Assembly: GCA_050015095.1 (NCBI GenBank)
Contig: JBEKCC010000003.1
Coordinates: forward strand, 181,812-245,811
Direction: 5' to 3'
Length of the DNA stretch: 64,000 nucleotides
DNA from: MVRE01 sp015660965
GTDB lineage: Archaea > Halobacteriota > Methanomicrobia > Methanomicrobiales > Methanospirillaceae
The position numbers and the translations under genes were made by a program. Below, piece by piece: positions 36,257-44,791 of this stretch. The notes under the pieces were generated by a model, which was not told the DNA's origin, made no database searches, and saw nothing but the letters and a program-made list of their open reading frames with translations. Each line of letters starts with the position of its first letter. Position 1 is the stretch's first letter.

Positions 36257-37033
36257 GTGAAGGTAGAAAAACGTCAGTTGCAATTTGATCAAAAGCTTGA
36301 AGAAATGGGCATGAGGATCAAAGATGCCGATCAACTTAAAGTTAAAGAAGATGTTTTTGATGAGATTACTTTGCTTGCACTGTATCGTTTGGTTCATAAA
36401 AAATGGTTATCGGCGATTGGAGGTTCGATTAGTACTGGAAAGGAAGCGAACATTTTTTTCGGGGAGCGAGGTAATCTCAATGTCGCTATCAAAATTTACC
36501 GTATCCGTACAGCAAATTTCAATGCGATGAGTGAGTACATCGTTGGAGATCGTCGTTTCTCAAATGTGAAAAAAAATCGAAAAGATTTGGTCTTCGCATG
36601 GACTAAAAAGGAGTTTTCAAACCTTTCGCGTGCACAAGAAGTGGGAATTCCAGTACCAGAACCCCTTGTTTGGGATAGGAATATCCTTTTGATGTCGTTT
36701 TTAGGTGAGGGGGAGCGCCCCTATCCTCAATTAAGATTGGCTAAAATAATGGATCCTGAAAGTGTATACAAGCAACTCATTGAATGTATCGATACACTTT
36801 ACAACAAAGCAGAGCTTGTGCATGCCGATTTAAGCGAGTTCAATATATTATATGGTGACCGCCTTTATCTCATCGATATGGGTCAATCGGTTACTCGCGA
36901 TCATCCGAATGCCCTCAGGTATTTAATGCGGGATATCAAGAACATAAATCGGTACTTCCGAACTCGATGTGCAATTCAAGAGGATATTAAGATCTTCAGC
37001 AAAATAACCCACCTCGATACTATAGAGCCTTAA
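36257..37033 (+). CDS. rio1: Rio1-type serine/threonine kinase
   Basis: The 258-residue kinase has the RIO1 nucleotide loop GGSISTGKEANIFFG, the catalytic loop HADLSEFNILYG and the metal loop LYLIDMGQSVTRDHPNA. RIO1 acts as an ATPase/kinase in the last steps of small ribosomal subunit maturation. It begins with GTG at 36257, chosen because no in-frame ATG gives the conserved N-terminus. It is followed after about 100 bp by the KH protein, the usual archaeal partner. Confidence 0.93.
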   Translation: MKVEKRQLQFDQKLEEMGMRIKDADQLKVKEDVFDEITLLALYRLVHKKWLSAIGGSISTGKEANIFFGERGNLNVAIKIYRIRTANFNAMSEYIVGDRRFSNVKKNRKDLVFAWTKKEFSNLSRAQEVGIPVPEPLVWDRNILLMSFLGEGERPYPQLRLAKIMDPESVYKQLIECIDTLYNKAELVHADLSEFNILYGDRLYLIDMGQSVTRDHPNALRYLMRDIKNINRYFRTRCAIQEDIKIFSKITHLDTIEP

Positions 37034-37134
37034 TAATTACTAAACAATACAATAGAGCAGATAAACACGTTCGGTAATAACAAAAGCTAGCAAAAACATA
37101 CTACCAAGGCCATACTTAAGTGAGGTGTTCTGTC

Positions 37135-37680
37135 ATGATGCAAGAGATCAAAGTTTCAGGTAACAGAATTGGTGCTCTAATTGGTAAAGGCGGTTCAACA
37201 AAGCGCGATCTTGAGACAAAATCCCAAACAATTCTCACAATTGATAGTAAGGAGGGGCTTGTTAAAATTGAAGCGTCTGACGAGAATGCAGTTTCTTTTC
37301 TTCGAACAATTGAAACAATCAATGCCATTAACCGTGGATTCTCACCCGAACGTGCGTTCGAACTTCTTGAGGATGAGGACCTCCTCTTAGATATAATTGA
37401 CCTTTCAGGAATGGCTGAGGGGGCCCACCACCTAGACAGATTGCGGGGCCGAATAATCGGAAAGGATGGGCGGGCACGGGAACAAATTGAAGACATGACC
37501 GACGTAGAAATATCAATATATGGAAAAACTGTTGCGCTAATTGGGTATCCCGAACAGTTAAAGGTTGCAAGAGCCGCTATTGACATGTTGATTGAGGGAG
37601 TACCTCACGAGAATGTTTTCGCATTTCTTGATAAAAAGAAGAAAGAGGCAAAACAGAACCTTATCAGTTATTATTATTGA
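37135..37680 (+). CDS. KH-domain protein, archaeal Pno1/Dim2-like ribosome factor
   Basis: The 181-residue protein has two KH domains. The first has GNRIGALIGKGGSTKRDLET and the second RLRGRIIGKDGRAREQIEDM, each with the GxxG RNA-binding loop. In eukaryotes Pno1 guides the nuclease that forms the 18S rRNA 3' end; in archaea it is encoded beside rio1 as here. A GAGGTG ribosome-binding motif at 37122-37127 supports the ATG at 37135 (a second ATG follows at 37138). Confidence 0.9.
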   Translation: MMQEIKVSGNRIGALIGKGGSTKRDLETKSQTILTIDSKEGLVKIEASDENAVSFLRTIETINAINRGFSPERAFELLEDEDLLLDIIDLSGMAEGAHHLDRLRGRIIGKDGRAREQIEDMTDVEISIYGKTVALIGYPEQLKVARAAIDMLIEGVPHENVFAFLDKKKKEAKQNLISYYY

Positions 37681-37744
37681 TTGAAAATTAGAGTGAAAAA
37701 CGAAGAGTGAATAAAAAAGATTTGTTCGAGGAGATATTTACTCG

Positions 37745-37770
37745 GTGTATTTTCTGATTCATAAATACAC
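37745..37770. promoter_or_regulatory. 8-bp inverted repeat over the hel308 promoter region
   Basis: GTGTATTT (37745-37752) is mirrored by AAATACAC (37763-37770) with a 10-nt spacer, overlapping the best TATA-like stretch (CATAAATACA) about 45 bp before hel308. It could be an operator or a leader hairpin. Confidence 0.35.
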
Positions 37771-37812
37771 ACTCCAAAAAACACCTTTTGTGTGAAGTAG
37801 GGTGGTTAAAAA

Positions 37813-39975
37813 ATGCGTCTAAGCGAGTTGCCAATACCAGAAAATCTTCGCTATCAACTTACGACTGCTGGAATTATTGAGCTATACCCACCGCAAATAG
37901 AATGTGTCCAAAAAGGATTGTTTGAGAGAGAGAATCTGCTCATTGCAATCCCCACTGCAAGTGGAAAGACCTTAGTTGCTGAAATGGCTATGCACCACCA
38001 CATTGCAGACGGGGGTAAGTGCCTTTATATTGTTCCACTAAAAGCGCTTGCATCAGAAAAGTACAATGAGTTCGGTAATAAAGGTGTGAAAGTTGGTATC
38101 TCAACAGGGGACTTCGACAGACGAGACGATAATCTCGGAAAAAATGATATTATTGTTGCCACATCCGAAAAAGTGGATTCACTTCTGCGCAACAATACTC
38201 CTTGGCTGACTAATATCACCCTTCTTGTAATTGATGAAATTCATCTTATCGATTCTCCAGATCGGGGCCCTACACTTGAAATGGTAATAGCAAAAATGCG
38301 GTATAAAAATCCGTTTTTACATATAATAGCACTCTCAGCAACAATCGGAAATACGCAAATTCTCGCTGACTGGCTTAATGCGAAACTTATCACTAGCAAT
38401 TGGCGCCCTGTTGATCTTCACGAGGGGGTATTCTATGGAAATGTAATCCATTTTAAACATGGCGAGCGTTCTGTAAAAGTTGTTTCACGGAACTATGATG
38501 ATCTAAATCTTTGTTTAGACACAATTGAAGAGGGAGGACAGTGCCTCGTCTTTGTATCCTCTCGAAAAAATGCCGAAGCTTTTGCAAAACGAGCGGCGTC
38601 TGCAATCAAACTTAAATCTTCCGCACTTGGGGAATTCGTGGTTCGTCTCGAATCTATTGCAGATACAGAGTTGGACAAGACACTTGCTTTGTGTGTATCA
38701 AACGGAGCTGCATTTCACCATGCTGGATTGCGTCGTGAGGCGAGAGCAATTGTTGAAGAGGGGTTCCGCAAAGGATTAATCAAATGTATTTCATCTACGC
38801 CCACGCTTGCAGCAGGCCTTAATTTGCCCGCTCGGAGAGTCGTTATTCGTGATTACCTCCGATTTTCTACGGCAGAGGGTATGCAACCTATTCCCGTTCG
38901 TGAATATCATCAGATGGCGGGGAGAGCCGGGCGCCCCCACCTTGATCCATATGGAGAGGCTGTTTTAATCGCTAAAGATGAGGGGATGGTAGAAGATCTC
39001 TTTGATTGGTATATCAACGCGTTACCAGAAGAGGTGCATTCAAAATTGGCAGAACGGTCTGCTCTGTATACACATGTTCTTTCTCTAATCGCAGCGGGAT
39101 TTACACAAACTTGTGGCGAGCTTGCAGCATTTATGGAAAGAACATTCTATGCTCATGAACATAAAAAGGGGCGACTGATTCAAAGAACTGTCAACGCGGC
39201 GCTCGCGTTTCTTGCTGAATCAGATATGATTGTTGAAGTTGGGGAACATATCGGTGCAACAGAATTCGGAGCCGTTGTTTCGCGACTATACATTGATCCT
39301 CGAAGTGCTGAAATGATTGTTCGCCAATTGCATGCGCATAGTAATTATTCGGATTTGGGGGTTCTACAATTAGTCTGCAGTACACCAGACATGCCAAATC
39401 TCTATGTTCGTAATTCTGATGTAGGAGTATTATTGCGTGTGATTGAGAAAAAGGGGAACCTTTTGTGGATTGATCCACCAGAAGATCCAGATGAGATCGA
39501 GACTTTTTATCGGTCTCTTAAGACCGCACTTCTCCTATCGGATTGGATAGATGAGCTTTCGGATGAGAAGATCTGTGAGAGATATTCTGTAGGGCCTGGT
39601 GACATATTTGGAATGGTGGAAAACGTAAATTGGCTCCTTCATGCAAGTTCCGAGCTCGCTCGAATGTTTAAACCATCACTTCGTCCTTCAACACGCGAGC
39701 TCGAGATATGCATGAGATATGGAATTCGTCGCGAACTCCTTCCATTAGTTAAGTTGCGAGGGGTGGGTCGCGTTCGAGCCCGGAGGTTGTATAATCTTGG
39801 CATTACAACACCCGAAGCAATTTTGAATGCGGGGATTGAAGAAATTAGTAGATTTCTTGGTAGAGGTATATCTGAGCAAATCTTTGAACAACTCACAACA
39901 AAAAAAAGAACAAAAAAGACCGAGAGCGGGGATTTGTCTGATGAACAACAATCATCTCTTCTTTACTTTGGATAA
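37813..39975 (+). CDS. hel308: Hel308-type superfamily 2 DNA helicase
   Basis: The 720-residue helicase has motif I IPTASGKTLVAEMA near residue 48, motif II VIDEIHLID, motif III LSATIGNTQI and motif VI YHQMAGRAGRPHLDP, then a winged helix, ratchet domain and C-terminal helix-hairpin-helix (LVKLRGVGRVRARRLYNLGI). Hel308 is a 3'-5' helicase that acts at stalled replication forks. GGGTGG before the ATG is its ribosome-binding site. The stop overlaps the cgi121 start (TAATG). It lies about 1.1 kb from the putative replication origin. Confidence 0.94.
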   Translation: MRLSELPIPENLRYQLTTAGIIELYPPQIECVQKGLFERENLLIAIPTASGKTLVAEMAMHHHIADGGKCLYIVPLKALASEKYNEFGNKGVKVGISTGDFDRRDDNLGKNDIIVATSEKVDSLLRNNTPWLTNITLLVIDEIHLIDSPDRGPTLEMVIAKMRYKNPFLHIIALSATIGNTQILADWLNAKLITSNWRPVDLHEGVFYGNVIHFKHGERSVKVVSRNYDDLNLCLDTIEEGGQCLVFVSSRKNAEAFAKRAASAIKLKSSALGEFVVRLESIADTELDKTLALCVSNGAAFHHAGLRREARAIVEEGFRKGLIKCISSTPTLAAGLNLPARRVVIRDYLRFSTAEGMQPIPVREYHQMAGRAGRPHLDPYGEAVLIAKDEGMVEDLFDWYINALPEEVHSKLAERSALYTHVLSLIAAGFTQTCGELAAFMERTFYAHEHKKGRLIQRTVNAALAFLAESDMIVEVGEHIGATEFGAVVSRLYIDPRSAEMIVRQLHAHSNYSDLGVLQLVCSTPDMPNLYVRNSDVGVLLRVIEKKGNLLWIDPPEDPDEIETFYRSLKTALLLSDWIDELSDEKICERYSVGPGDIFGMVENVNWLLHASSELARMFKPSLRPSTRELEICMRYGIRRELLPLVKLRGVGRVRARRLYNLGITTPEAILNAGIEEISRFLGRGISEQIFEQLTTKKRTKKTESGDLSDEQQSSLLYFG

Positions 39976-40502
39976 TGTATATGGATACAGTTGAACCCAC
40001 TTTTGAAATCAGGACCGCCACCTTTTGTGTTAAAAATCGTGAAACTTTTCTGTATACATTACGACAGATTGCACGAGACCATGAAACGACGATTGTCTGT
40101 TTTGATGCAAATTTACTTGTTGGAAGACAACATGCAGAGGCTGCAATGTATCATGCAGTGCGATCATTTTATGGGGAAGCGACCATTGCAAACTCTCTTG
40201 AGATGGAAGCGCTACTTTATGCTTCTGGTACCCGACAGTGCTCCTCCGCCACCAGGTTTGGAGTTCATAATGGAGAGAACAACTCATATGTTTGCTGTTG
40301 CCCACCTCGAAAAAATGTTTGGATCGCTCTCCTGCAATTAATGACATTTGAGGATACGGGGTGGGATTCTCTAGATTCTGAAAAGCGATCGCGGTTAAAA
40401 ATTCTTTTTTCGATTTCTGATGAGGAATTGAGCACTGTTGGGGAGTTGCGATTTTCTGACCTTGTTCTTGAGCGAGTGGCTCTTCTCGAGGTCTATCGTT
40501 AA
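39975..40502 (+). CDS. cgi121: KEOPS complex subunit Cgi121
   Basis: The 175-residue protein has VCFDANLLVGRQHAEAAMYH and EMEALLYASGTRQCSSATRF, the conserved blocks of Cgi121. In KEOPS it binds the tRNA 3' CCA end so that Kae1 can make N6-threonylcarbamoyladenosine. Translation is coupled to hel308 by a one-base overlap; a second ATG two codons later is possible. It is convergent with moaB across 107 bp that include a run of nine G (40559-40567). Confidence 0.9.
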   Translation: MYMDTVEPTFEIRTATFCVKNRETFLYTLRQIARDHETTIVCFDANLLVGRQHAEAAMYHAVRSFYGEATIANSLEMEALLYASGTRQCSSATRFGVHNGENNSYVCCCPPRKNVWIALLQLMTFEDTGWDSLDSEKRSRLKILFSISDEELSTVGELRFSDLVLERVALLEVYR

Positions 40503-40609
40503 CAAAAATTTTTAATTTATTTAGGCAACAAAATTATCAATAAAAAATTTTTCCATTTGGGGGGGGGATCTTTTAAAAAATACGTTAATGTTTGCAGGGG
40601 ATATATCAC

Positions 40610-41098
40610 CTATTTTGCAGCATGCGATAGAATGTGGGTAATTTCTGGAATAATAAGTTGATTTGTTGCAAGTTTTACAGCTGCGTTTGATCCCGGTATA
40701 CAAAAAATTACACATTTTCTGTAGATCCCAGCAATGGCACGAGATAACATCGCTGCTGTTCCAATTTCTTCATAACTTTTAAAGCGGAATAGTTCCCCAA
40801 AACCATCGATTACTTTTTCAAGGATGGGTTTTACCGCTTCAATCGTGATATCGTCGGAGGTTAGTCCCGTTCCACCATTAACAATAATACAATTTGCATG
40901 ATGCGTTGCTTTCATAAGCTCTGATTTTATTGCGTCAAGGTTATCTTTTACAACAGCATAATACCCAACAGAGTGCCCCGAAGCTTTAACCAGTTCACAT
41001 ATTATCATACCACTAGAGTCTGTTTCTGGGGTTCTCGTACTAGAGACCGTAATAATACCAATTATAACGTTAATTTGTTGAATGTGCTCATTTTTCAT
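40610..41098 (-). CDS. moaB: MoaB/MogA-type molybdopterin biosynthesis protein
   Basis: The 162-residue protein has IIGIITVSSTRTPETDSSGM and the molybdopterin-binding IVNGGTGLTSDDITIEAV. Archaeal MoaB adenylates molybdopterin before metal insertion, needed here for molybdenum or tungsten formylmethanofuran dehydrogenase and formate dehydrogenase. Its start borders the AT-rich putative origin, so its promoter must lie inside that region. Confidence 0.93.
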   Translation of the reverse strand: MKNEHIQQINVIIGIITVSSTRTPETDSSGMIICELVKASGHSVGYYAVVKDNLDAIKSELMKATHHANCIIVNGGTGLTSDDITIEAVKPILEKVIDGFGELFRFKSYEEIGTAAMLSRAIAGIYRKCVIFCIPGSNAAVKLATNQLIIPEITHILSHAAK

Positions 41099-41179
41099 AG
41101 TAATAAACGTATTGCTTATTGATAGTTAATAAAAGCGAGAGTTTGCCGTCCTTTTTGCAAATTGTCTTCAAAATACTAA

Positions 41180-41202
41180 GACCCCTTTGTTTCCACTGGA
41201 AC
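41180..41202 (-). promoter_or_regulatory. Origin recognition box 1 (near-consensus)
   Basis: On the minus strand this reads GTTCCAGTGGAAACAAAGGG and continues GTC, essentially the archaeal ORB consensus with its G string. Confidence 0.82.
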
Positions 41203-41414
41203 TTTAATTTACTCTTTGTTTAATTTAATTGGGGTAATTTATTACAGAACTGAAAGAGGACTAAAGATTAATTTCAACTTAAGTTATATACCATTATTTT
41301 ATAAATTTAATTTACTTATTGAAATGACTTTCGATAAGTATATATATAATTAAAATATACCTAAGAATGCCAGTATTATAAAAAAGAGATTAATCGTTAA
41401 AAAGCAAATTAAAA

Positions 41415-41436
41415 GTCCACAAGAAACGAAGGGGTC
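41415..41436 (+). promoter_or_regulatory. Origin recognition box 2
   Basis: On the plus strand it reads GTCCACAAGAAACGAAGGGG and then TC. The GAAACnAAGGGGTC part equals box 1; the left half of the dyad is degenerate. Confidence 0.72.
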
Positions 41437-41565
41437 CCTAGGTAGCATAAAAATTTTATTTAATTCAAAAACGATGTATTAATCAAAAAAGATTGAATTT
41501 ATATAAAAGAGTTAAAATTGGCACGATTCATTCATTTTTGATAAAATACGTTCATTTTATAGATA

Positions 41566-41586
41566 TTCCATCGGAAACCACCGGGT
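41566..41586 (+). promoter_or_regulatory. Origin recognition box 3, abutting the orc1/cdc6 TATA box
   Basis: TTCCATCGGAAACCACCGGG keeps the TTCCA..GGAAAC core and a shorter G string. It runs into TTTATAAG at 41586-41593, the likely TATA box of orc1/cdc6, so Orc1 bound here could repress its own gene. Confidence 0.6.
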
Positions 41587-41653
41587 TTATAAGTAGGACA
41601 AACGATCACCTTTTTTATTTCCAACCGCGAAGTCTCAGCTCCACAGTGAAGTT

Positions 41654-42946
41654 ATGTCAAATAAAGAAGATATGTCAACAGGATTATTTCAAAAATATTT
41701 GTCAAGTAATAGAATATTTAAAGATCGAGAGGTACTTAGGCACTCATATCGTCCGCAAGTGTTACCCCATAGAAAACCTCAGATCGACGAAATCGCCGCT
41801 ATTCTTGCCCCATCATTACGTAATGAAACACCTTCAAATATTTTGGTTTATGGAAAAACAGGAACTGGGAAAACAGCATGTGCAAGGTATGTGGGGATGG
41901 AGCTAGAAAAGGCAAGTCATAATATGGGTACCCTATGTAGAATTGTGCATCTTAACTGTGAGGTAATAGATACACAATACCGTGTCCTTGCTCAAATTGC
42001 AAAATGTCTTTATGGTGAAGATGAGCTAGGAAGTGATAAATCACGAACCCACATCCCGATGACAGGTTGGCCAACAGATCAAGTATACACAGAACTAAAA
42101 AATCAGTTGGATTCTGGTGGGGGGGTTTTAGTCATTGTTCTTGACGAGATCGATAAACTTGTTAAAAAAAGTGGTGATGATACGCTTTACAACCTTACGC
42201 GAATCAATTCCGATCTAAAAAATTCTAAAGTAAGTATAATTGGAATATCTAACGATTTGAGCTTCAAGGATTTTCTCGATCCCCGTGTTCTCTCTTCGCT
42301 CTCTGAGGAAGAACTTGTCTTCCCGCCCTATAACGCACCACAACTAGTTGATATCCTTACCCAGCGTGCTGAAACCGCGTTTATTCCAGGAGCAATTTCT
42401 GAAGGAGTAATTCCACTTTGTTCCGCTCTTGCTGCCCAAGAACACGGAGATGCACGGCGTGCACTTGACTTACTTAGGATCTCTGGTGAATTAGCAGACC
42501 GCGACGAATCTTTAAAAGTGACGGAAGAACACGTTAAACAAGCTCAAGCTAAGATCGAAACCGACAGTATGATCGAATGTATATCTACACTACCTACACA
42601 GAGTAAATTAATATTATATTCGATGCTTATCCTTGAGCAACTTGGACAGAATATCTTTACGAGCGGAGAAGTCTCACGTATATATCAGGACCTCGCACCA
42701 ACTATCGAGCTTGATGTACTCACCCATCGCCGCATCACCGATCTGATCTCCGAACTGAATATGTTGGGGGTAATCAACACTCGTGTTGTAAGTCGCGGGA
42801 GATATGGTCGTACAAAGGAGATGTGGTTTGATTCCAATACAAACAAAATCCGTGAAGTGGTTCTTAAAGATCCGCGTTTGAACGGATTAAAAGATCTCAA
42901 TGTAAGTCAGATGGAATCAAAATGGATGAAAACTTGGTTCAGGTGA
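41654..42946 (+). CDS. cdc6: Orc1/Cdc6 replication initiator
   Basis: The 430-residue AAA+ protein has Walker A VYGKTGTGKTACARYVGMEL near residue 60, Walker B VIVLDEIDKLVKKSGDD, a sensor 1 segment IIGISNDLSF, the arginine region DPRVLSSLSEEELVFPPY, and a C-terminal winged helix from about residue 300. Archaeal Orc1/Cdc6 binds origin recognition boxes and loads MCM. It lies directly right of the putative origin. GAAG just before the ATG is a weak ribosome-binding site. Confidence 0.95.
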   Translation: MSNKEDMSTGLFQKYLSSNRIFKDREVLRHSYRPQVLPHRKPQIDEIAAILAPSLRNETPSNILVYGKTGTGKTACARYVGMELEKASHNMGTLCRIVHLNCEVIDTQYRVLAQIAKCLYGEDELGSDKSRTHIPMTGWPTDQVYTELKNQLDSGGGVLVIVLDEIDKLVKKSGDDTLYNLTRINSDLKNSKVSIIGISNDLSFKDFLDPRVLSSLSEEELVFPPYNAPQLVDILTQRAETAFIPGAISEGVIPLCSALAAQEHGDARRALDLLRISGELADRDESLKVTEEHVKQAQAKIETDSMIECISTLPTQSKLILYSMLILEQLGQNIFTSGEVSRIYQDLAPTIELDVLTHRRITDLISELNMLGVINTRVVSRGRYGRTKEMWFDSNTNKIREVVLKDPRLNGLKDLNVSQMESKWMKTWFR

Positions 42947-42952
42947 CATGCA

Positions 42953-43444
42953 ATGGATGACAAAGATCTCGAAATTCTCCGAATTCTTGAAGAGAATAGC
43001 CGACTAACTGCTGATGAAATTGCAACTATGACAAAGATATCTCTTAAAGAACTTGAGAACCGGATACATGCACTTGAAAATGCAAGGGTTATTAGAAAAT
43101 ACACTACGGTAATCAATTGGGAGAAAGTCGGTAACGGAGAAGTATCTGCAATAATTGAACTTAAAGTCAGCCCGGAAAGGGATTTCGGTTACGATCGGAT
43201 TGCTGAACGCCTTTCGCGGTTTAACGAAGTAAAAAGCTTACGTTTATTAACGGGCACTTATGACCTCCAATTGCTTGTCACAGGAAAAAATATGCAGGAT
43301 GTTTCACGGTTTGTTTCGGAACACATCGCACCAATGGATAGGATCCGTGAGACAGCCACACACATTATAATGAAATCATATAAAGAAAATGGCAATACAC
43401 TCTTTGAGCAACAAGAAACAGAACGCCTTCCTTTTTCTTTTTAG
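42953..43444 (+). CDS. Lrp/AsnC-family transcriptional regulator
   Basis: The 163-residue protein has an N-terminal winged helix (DLEILRILEENSRLTADEIA, ISLKELENRIHALENA) and a C-terminal RAM ligand-sensing domain from about residue 65 (VSAIIELKVSPER, VKSLRLLTGTYDLQLLVTG). It probably senses an amino acid. It stands 9 bp before an aminotransferase gene, a likely target or partner. AGGTGA at 42941-42946 sets the ATG at 42953. Confidence 0.9.
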   Translation: MDDKDLEILRILEENSRLTADEIATMTKISLKELENRIHALENARVIRKYTTVINWEKVGNGEVSAIIELKVSPERDFGYDRIAERLSRFNEVKSLRLLTGTYDLQLLVTGKNMQDVSRFVSEHIAPMDRIRETATHIIMKSYKENGNTLFEQQETERLPFSF

Positions 43445-43453
43445 GGTGCTGTA

Positions 43454-44611
43454 ATGAAAGACCCAATCTCCAAACGTGCATACGTCATCCCCCCCTCGGG
43501 AATACGAAAATTTTTCGATCTCGCTGTAACAATGGAAGGCGTTATCTCTCTCGGTGTAGGAGAACCCGATTTCACAACACCTTGGAAAATTTGCGAATCG
43601 AGCATCTATTCAATCGAACAAGGGACGACATCTTATACTTCCAACAAGGGGCTCCACTCCTTAAGGGAAGCCCTTTCCCGGTATCTTTTACAACATTACA
43701 ATCTTAGGTATAACTGCGATACTGAGATTATCATTACAACCGGTGTTTCAGAGGCCCTGGATTTATCAATAAGAGCGATTGTTGATCCCGGGGACGAGGT
43801 TCTTATTGCCCAGCCTAGTTATGTATCGTATGGGCCATGTGTGACCCTTGCCGGAGGGACTCCGGTGTCTGTTGAATGTACAGAAGCGGACAATTTTAAA
43901 ATCAATGTCGAAAGACTTGAACAAAAACTCACAAAAAAGACAAAAGCAGTTATTATCAATTATCCAAACAACCCGACAGGGGCGGTATTGAGAGGCAAGG
44001 ATCTTGAACAAATTGCAGATTTTGTGATTGACAACGATCTCTTCCTCATTAGTGATGAGGTGTATGCCGAACTCACATACGAAGGACAACATACCGCTGC
44101 AGCTATAGTAGGTAACCTGTGGGAAAGAACCGTTACCTTAAATGGCTTTTCAAAAGCGTTTGCAATGACCGGTTGGCGTATTGGATATCTTTGTGCCCCA
44201 CAGAAAATTTGCGAGGCCGCTCTCAAAATCCATCAGTACACAATGTTGTGTGCTCCGGTAATGGGACAGGTTGCAGCACTTGAAGCGCTCCGCTCAGCCG
44301 AAGATGAAAAAAATGCTATGGTGAACGAGTATAGGCTTAGGCGCAATATGTTTGTTGCAGGACTCAATCGTATTGGGCTCCAATGCCATGTTCCTGAGGG
44401 CGCATTTTATGCATTTCCTTCAGTCAAGAGTACAGGTCTTTCCGATACAGATTTTGCAGAACGCCTATTGAAAGAATATCAAGTGGCGGTTGTACCTGGC
44501 AGCGTCTTTGGAGTTGGTGGCGAAAATCATTTGAGATGCGCCTACGCGGTTTCAAGAAAAGATCTATCTGAGGCCCTATCACGGATGGGGACGTTTATTT
44601 CACAACTTTAA
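43454..44611 (+). CDS. Class I/II pyridoxal-phosphate aminotransferase
   Basis: The 385-residue enzyme has ISLGVGEPDFTTPWKI, SYTSNKGLHSLREALSRYL, NYPNNPTGAVL, the aspartate of LISDEVYAELTY and the PLP lysine in NGFSKAFAMTGWRIGYL, with the substrate arginine in HLRCAYAVS. It resembles archaeal aspartate/aromatic aminotransferases; the exact amino acid cannot be told. AGGGTG before the ATG is the ribosome-binding site. It is paired with the Lrp regulator upstream. Confidence 0.92.
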   Translation: MKDPISKRAYVIPPSGIRKFFDLAVTMEGVISLGVGEPDFTTPWKICESSIYSIEQGTTSYTSNKGLHSLREALSRYLLQHYNLRYNCDTEIIITTGVSEALDLSIRAIVDPGDEVLIAQPSYVSYGPCVTLAGGTPVSVECTEADNFKINVERLEQKLTKKTKAVIINYPNNPTGAVLRGKDLEQIADFVIDNDLFLISDEVYAELTYEGQHTAAAIVGNLWERTVTLNGFSKAFAMTGWRIGYLCAPQKICEAALKIHQYTMLCAPVMGQVAALEALRSAEDEKNAMVNEYRLRRNMFVAGLNRIGLQCHVPEGAFYAFPSVKSTGLSDTDFAERLLKEYQVAVVPGSVFGVGGENHLRCAYAVSRKDLSEALSRMGTFISQL

Positions 44612-44650
44612 ATATTAAAAAATATCTTCCGCTTTTTGTGAATATTAACG

Positions 44651-44685
44651 ACCTCTTAAAATAACTTTGTTTAATTTAAAGAGGT
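44651..44685. promoter_or_regulatory. Inverted repeat upstream of purA
   Basis: ACCTCTTAAAAT (44651-44662) pairs with ATTTAAAGAGGT (44674-44685) at 11 of 12 positions with an 11-nt loop. It lies in the 180-bp gap before purA and may be an operator or the terminator of the aminotransferase gene. Confidence 0.4.
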
Positions 44686-44791
44686 TCTGCATCATGGTCT
44701 TATCAGTCCTATCTTTCTATGACGTCTCATATGGCCCTCATTATTAGGGATATTTTATTTCTCAATTCAACCAACATTAGTTGATATCTTA

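Larger units (their letters stand above)
41099..41653. other. Putative replication origin (oriC) with three ORB-like sites
   Basis: This 555-bp gene-free gap between moaB and orc1/cdc6 is extremely AT-rich, especially 41205-41400, as expected for a DNA-unwinding element. Three sequences match the archaeal origin recognition box, a TTCCAnTGGAAAC-type half with a following G string. One (41180-41202) points left; two (41415-41436, 41566-41586) point right, so the boxes face outward around the AT-rich core. An origin beside its own orc1/cdc6 gene is the usual archaeal arrangement. A cumulative GC-skew plot of the genome would test it. Confidence 0.82.

Noticed and set aside
40559..40567. Run of nine G between cgi121 and moaB as a phase-variation switch
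   Set aside because: It lies between two convergent stops, not in a reading frame or promoter, so no switching effect can be argued.
41493..41906. 137-codon open frame across the end of the origin and the start of orc1/cdc6
   Set aside because: It overlaps the clear Orc1/Cdc6 gene in another frame and its sequence has no family features.
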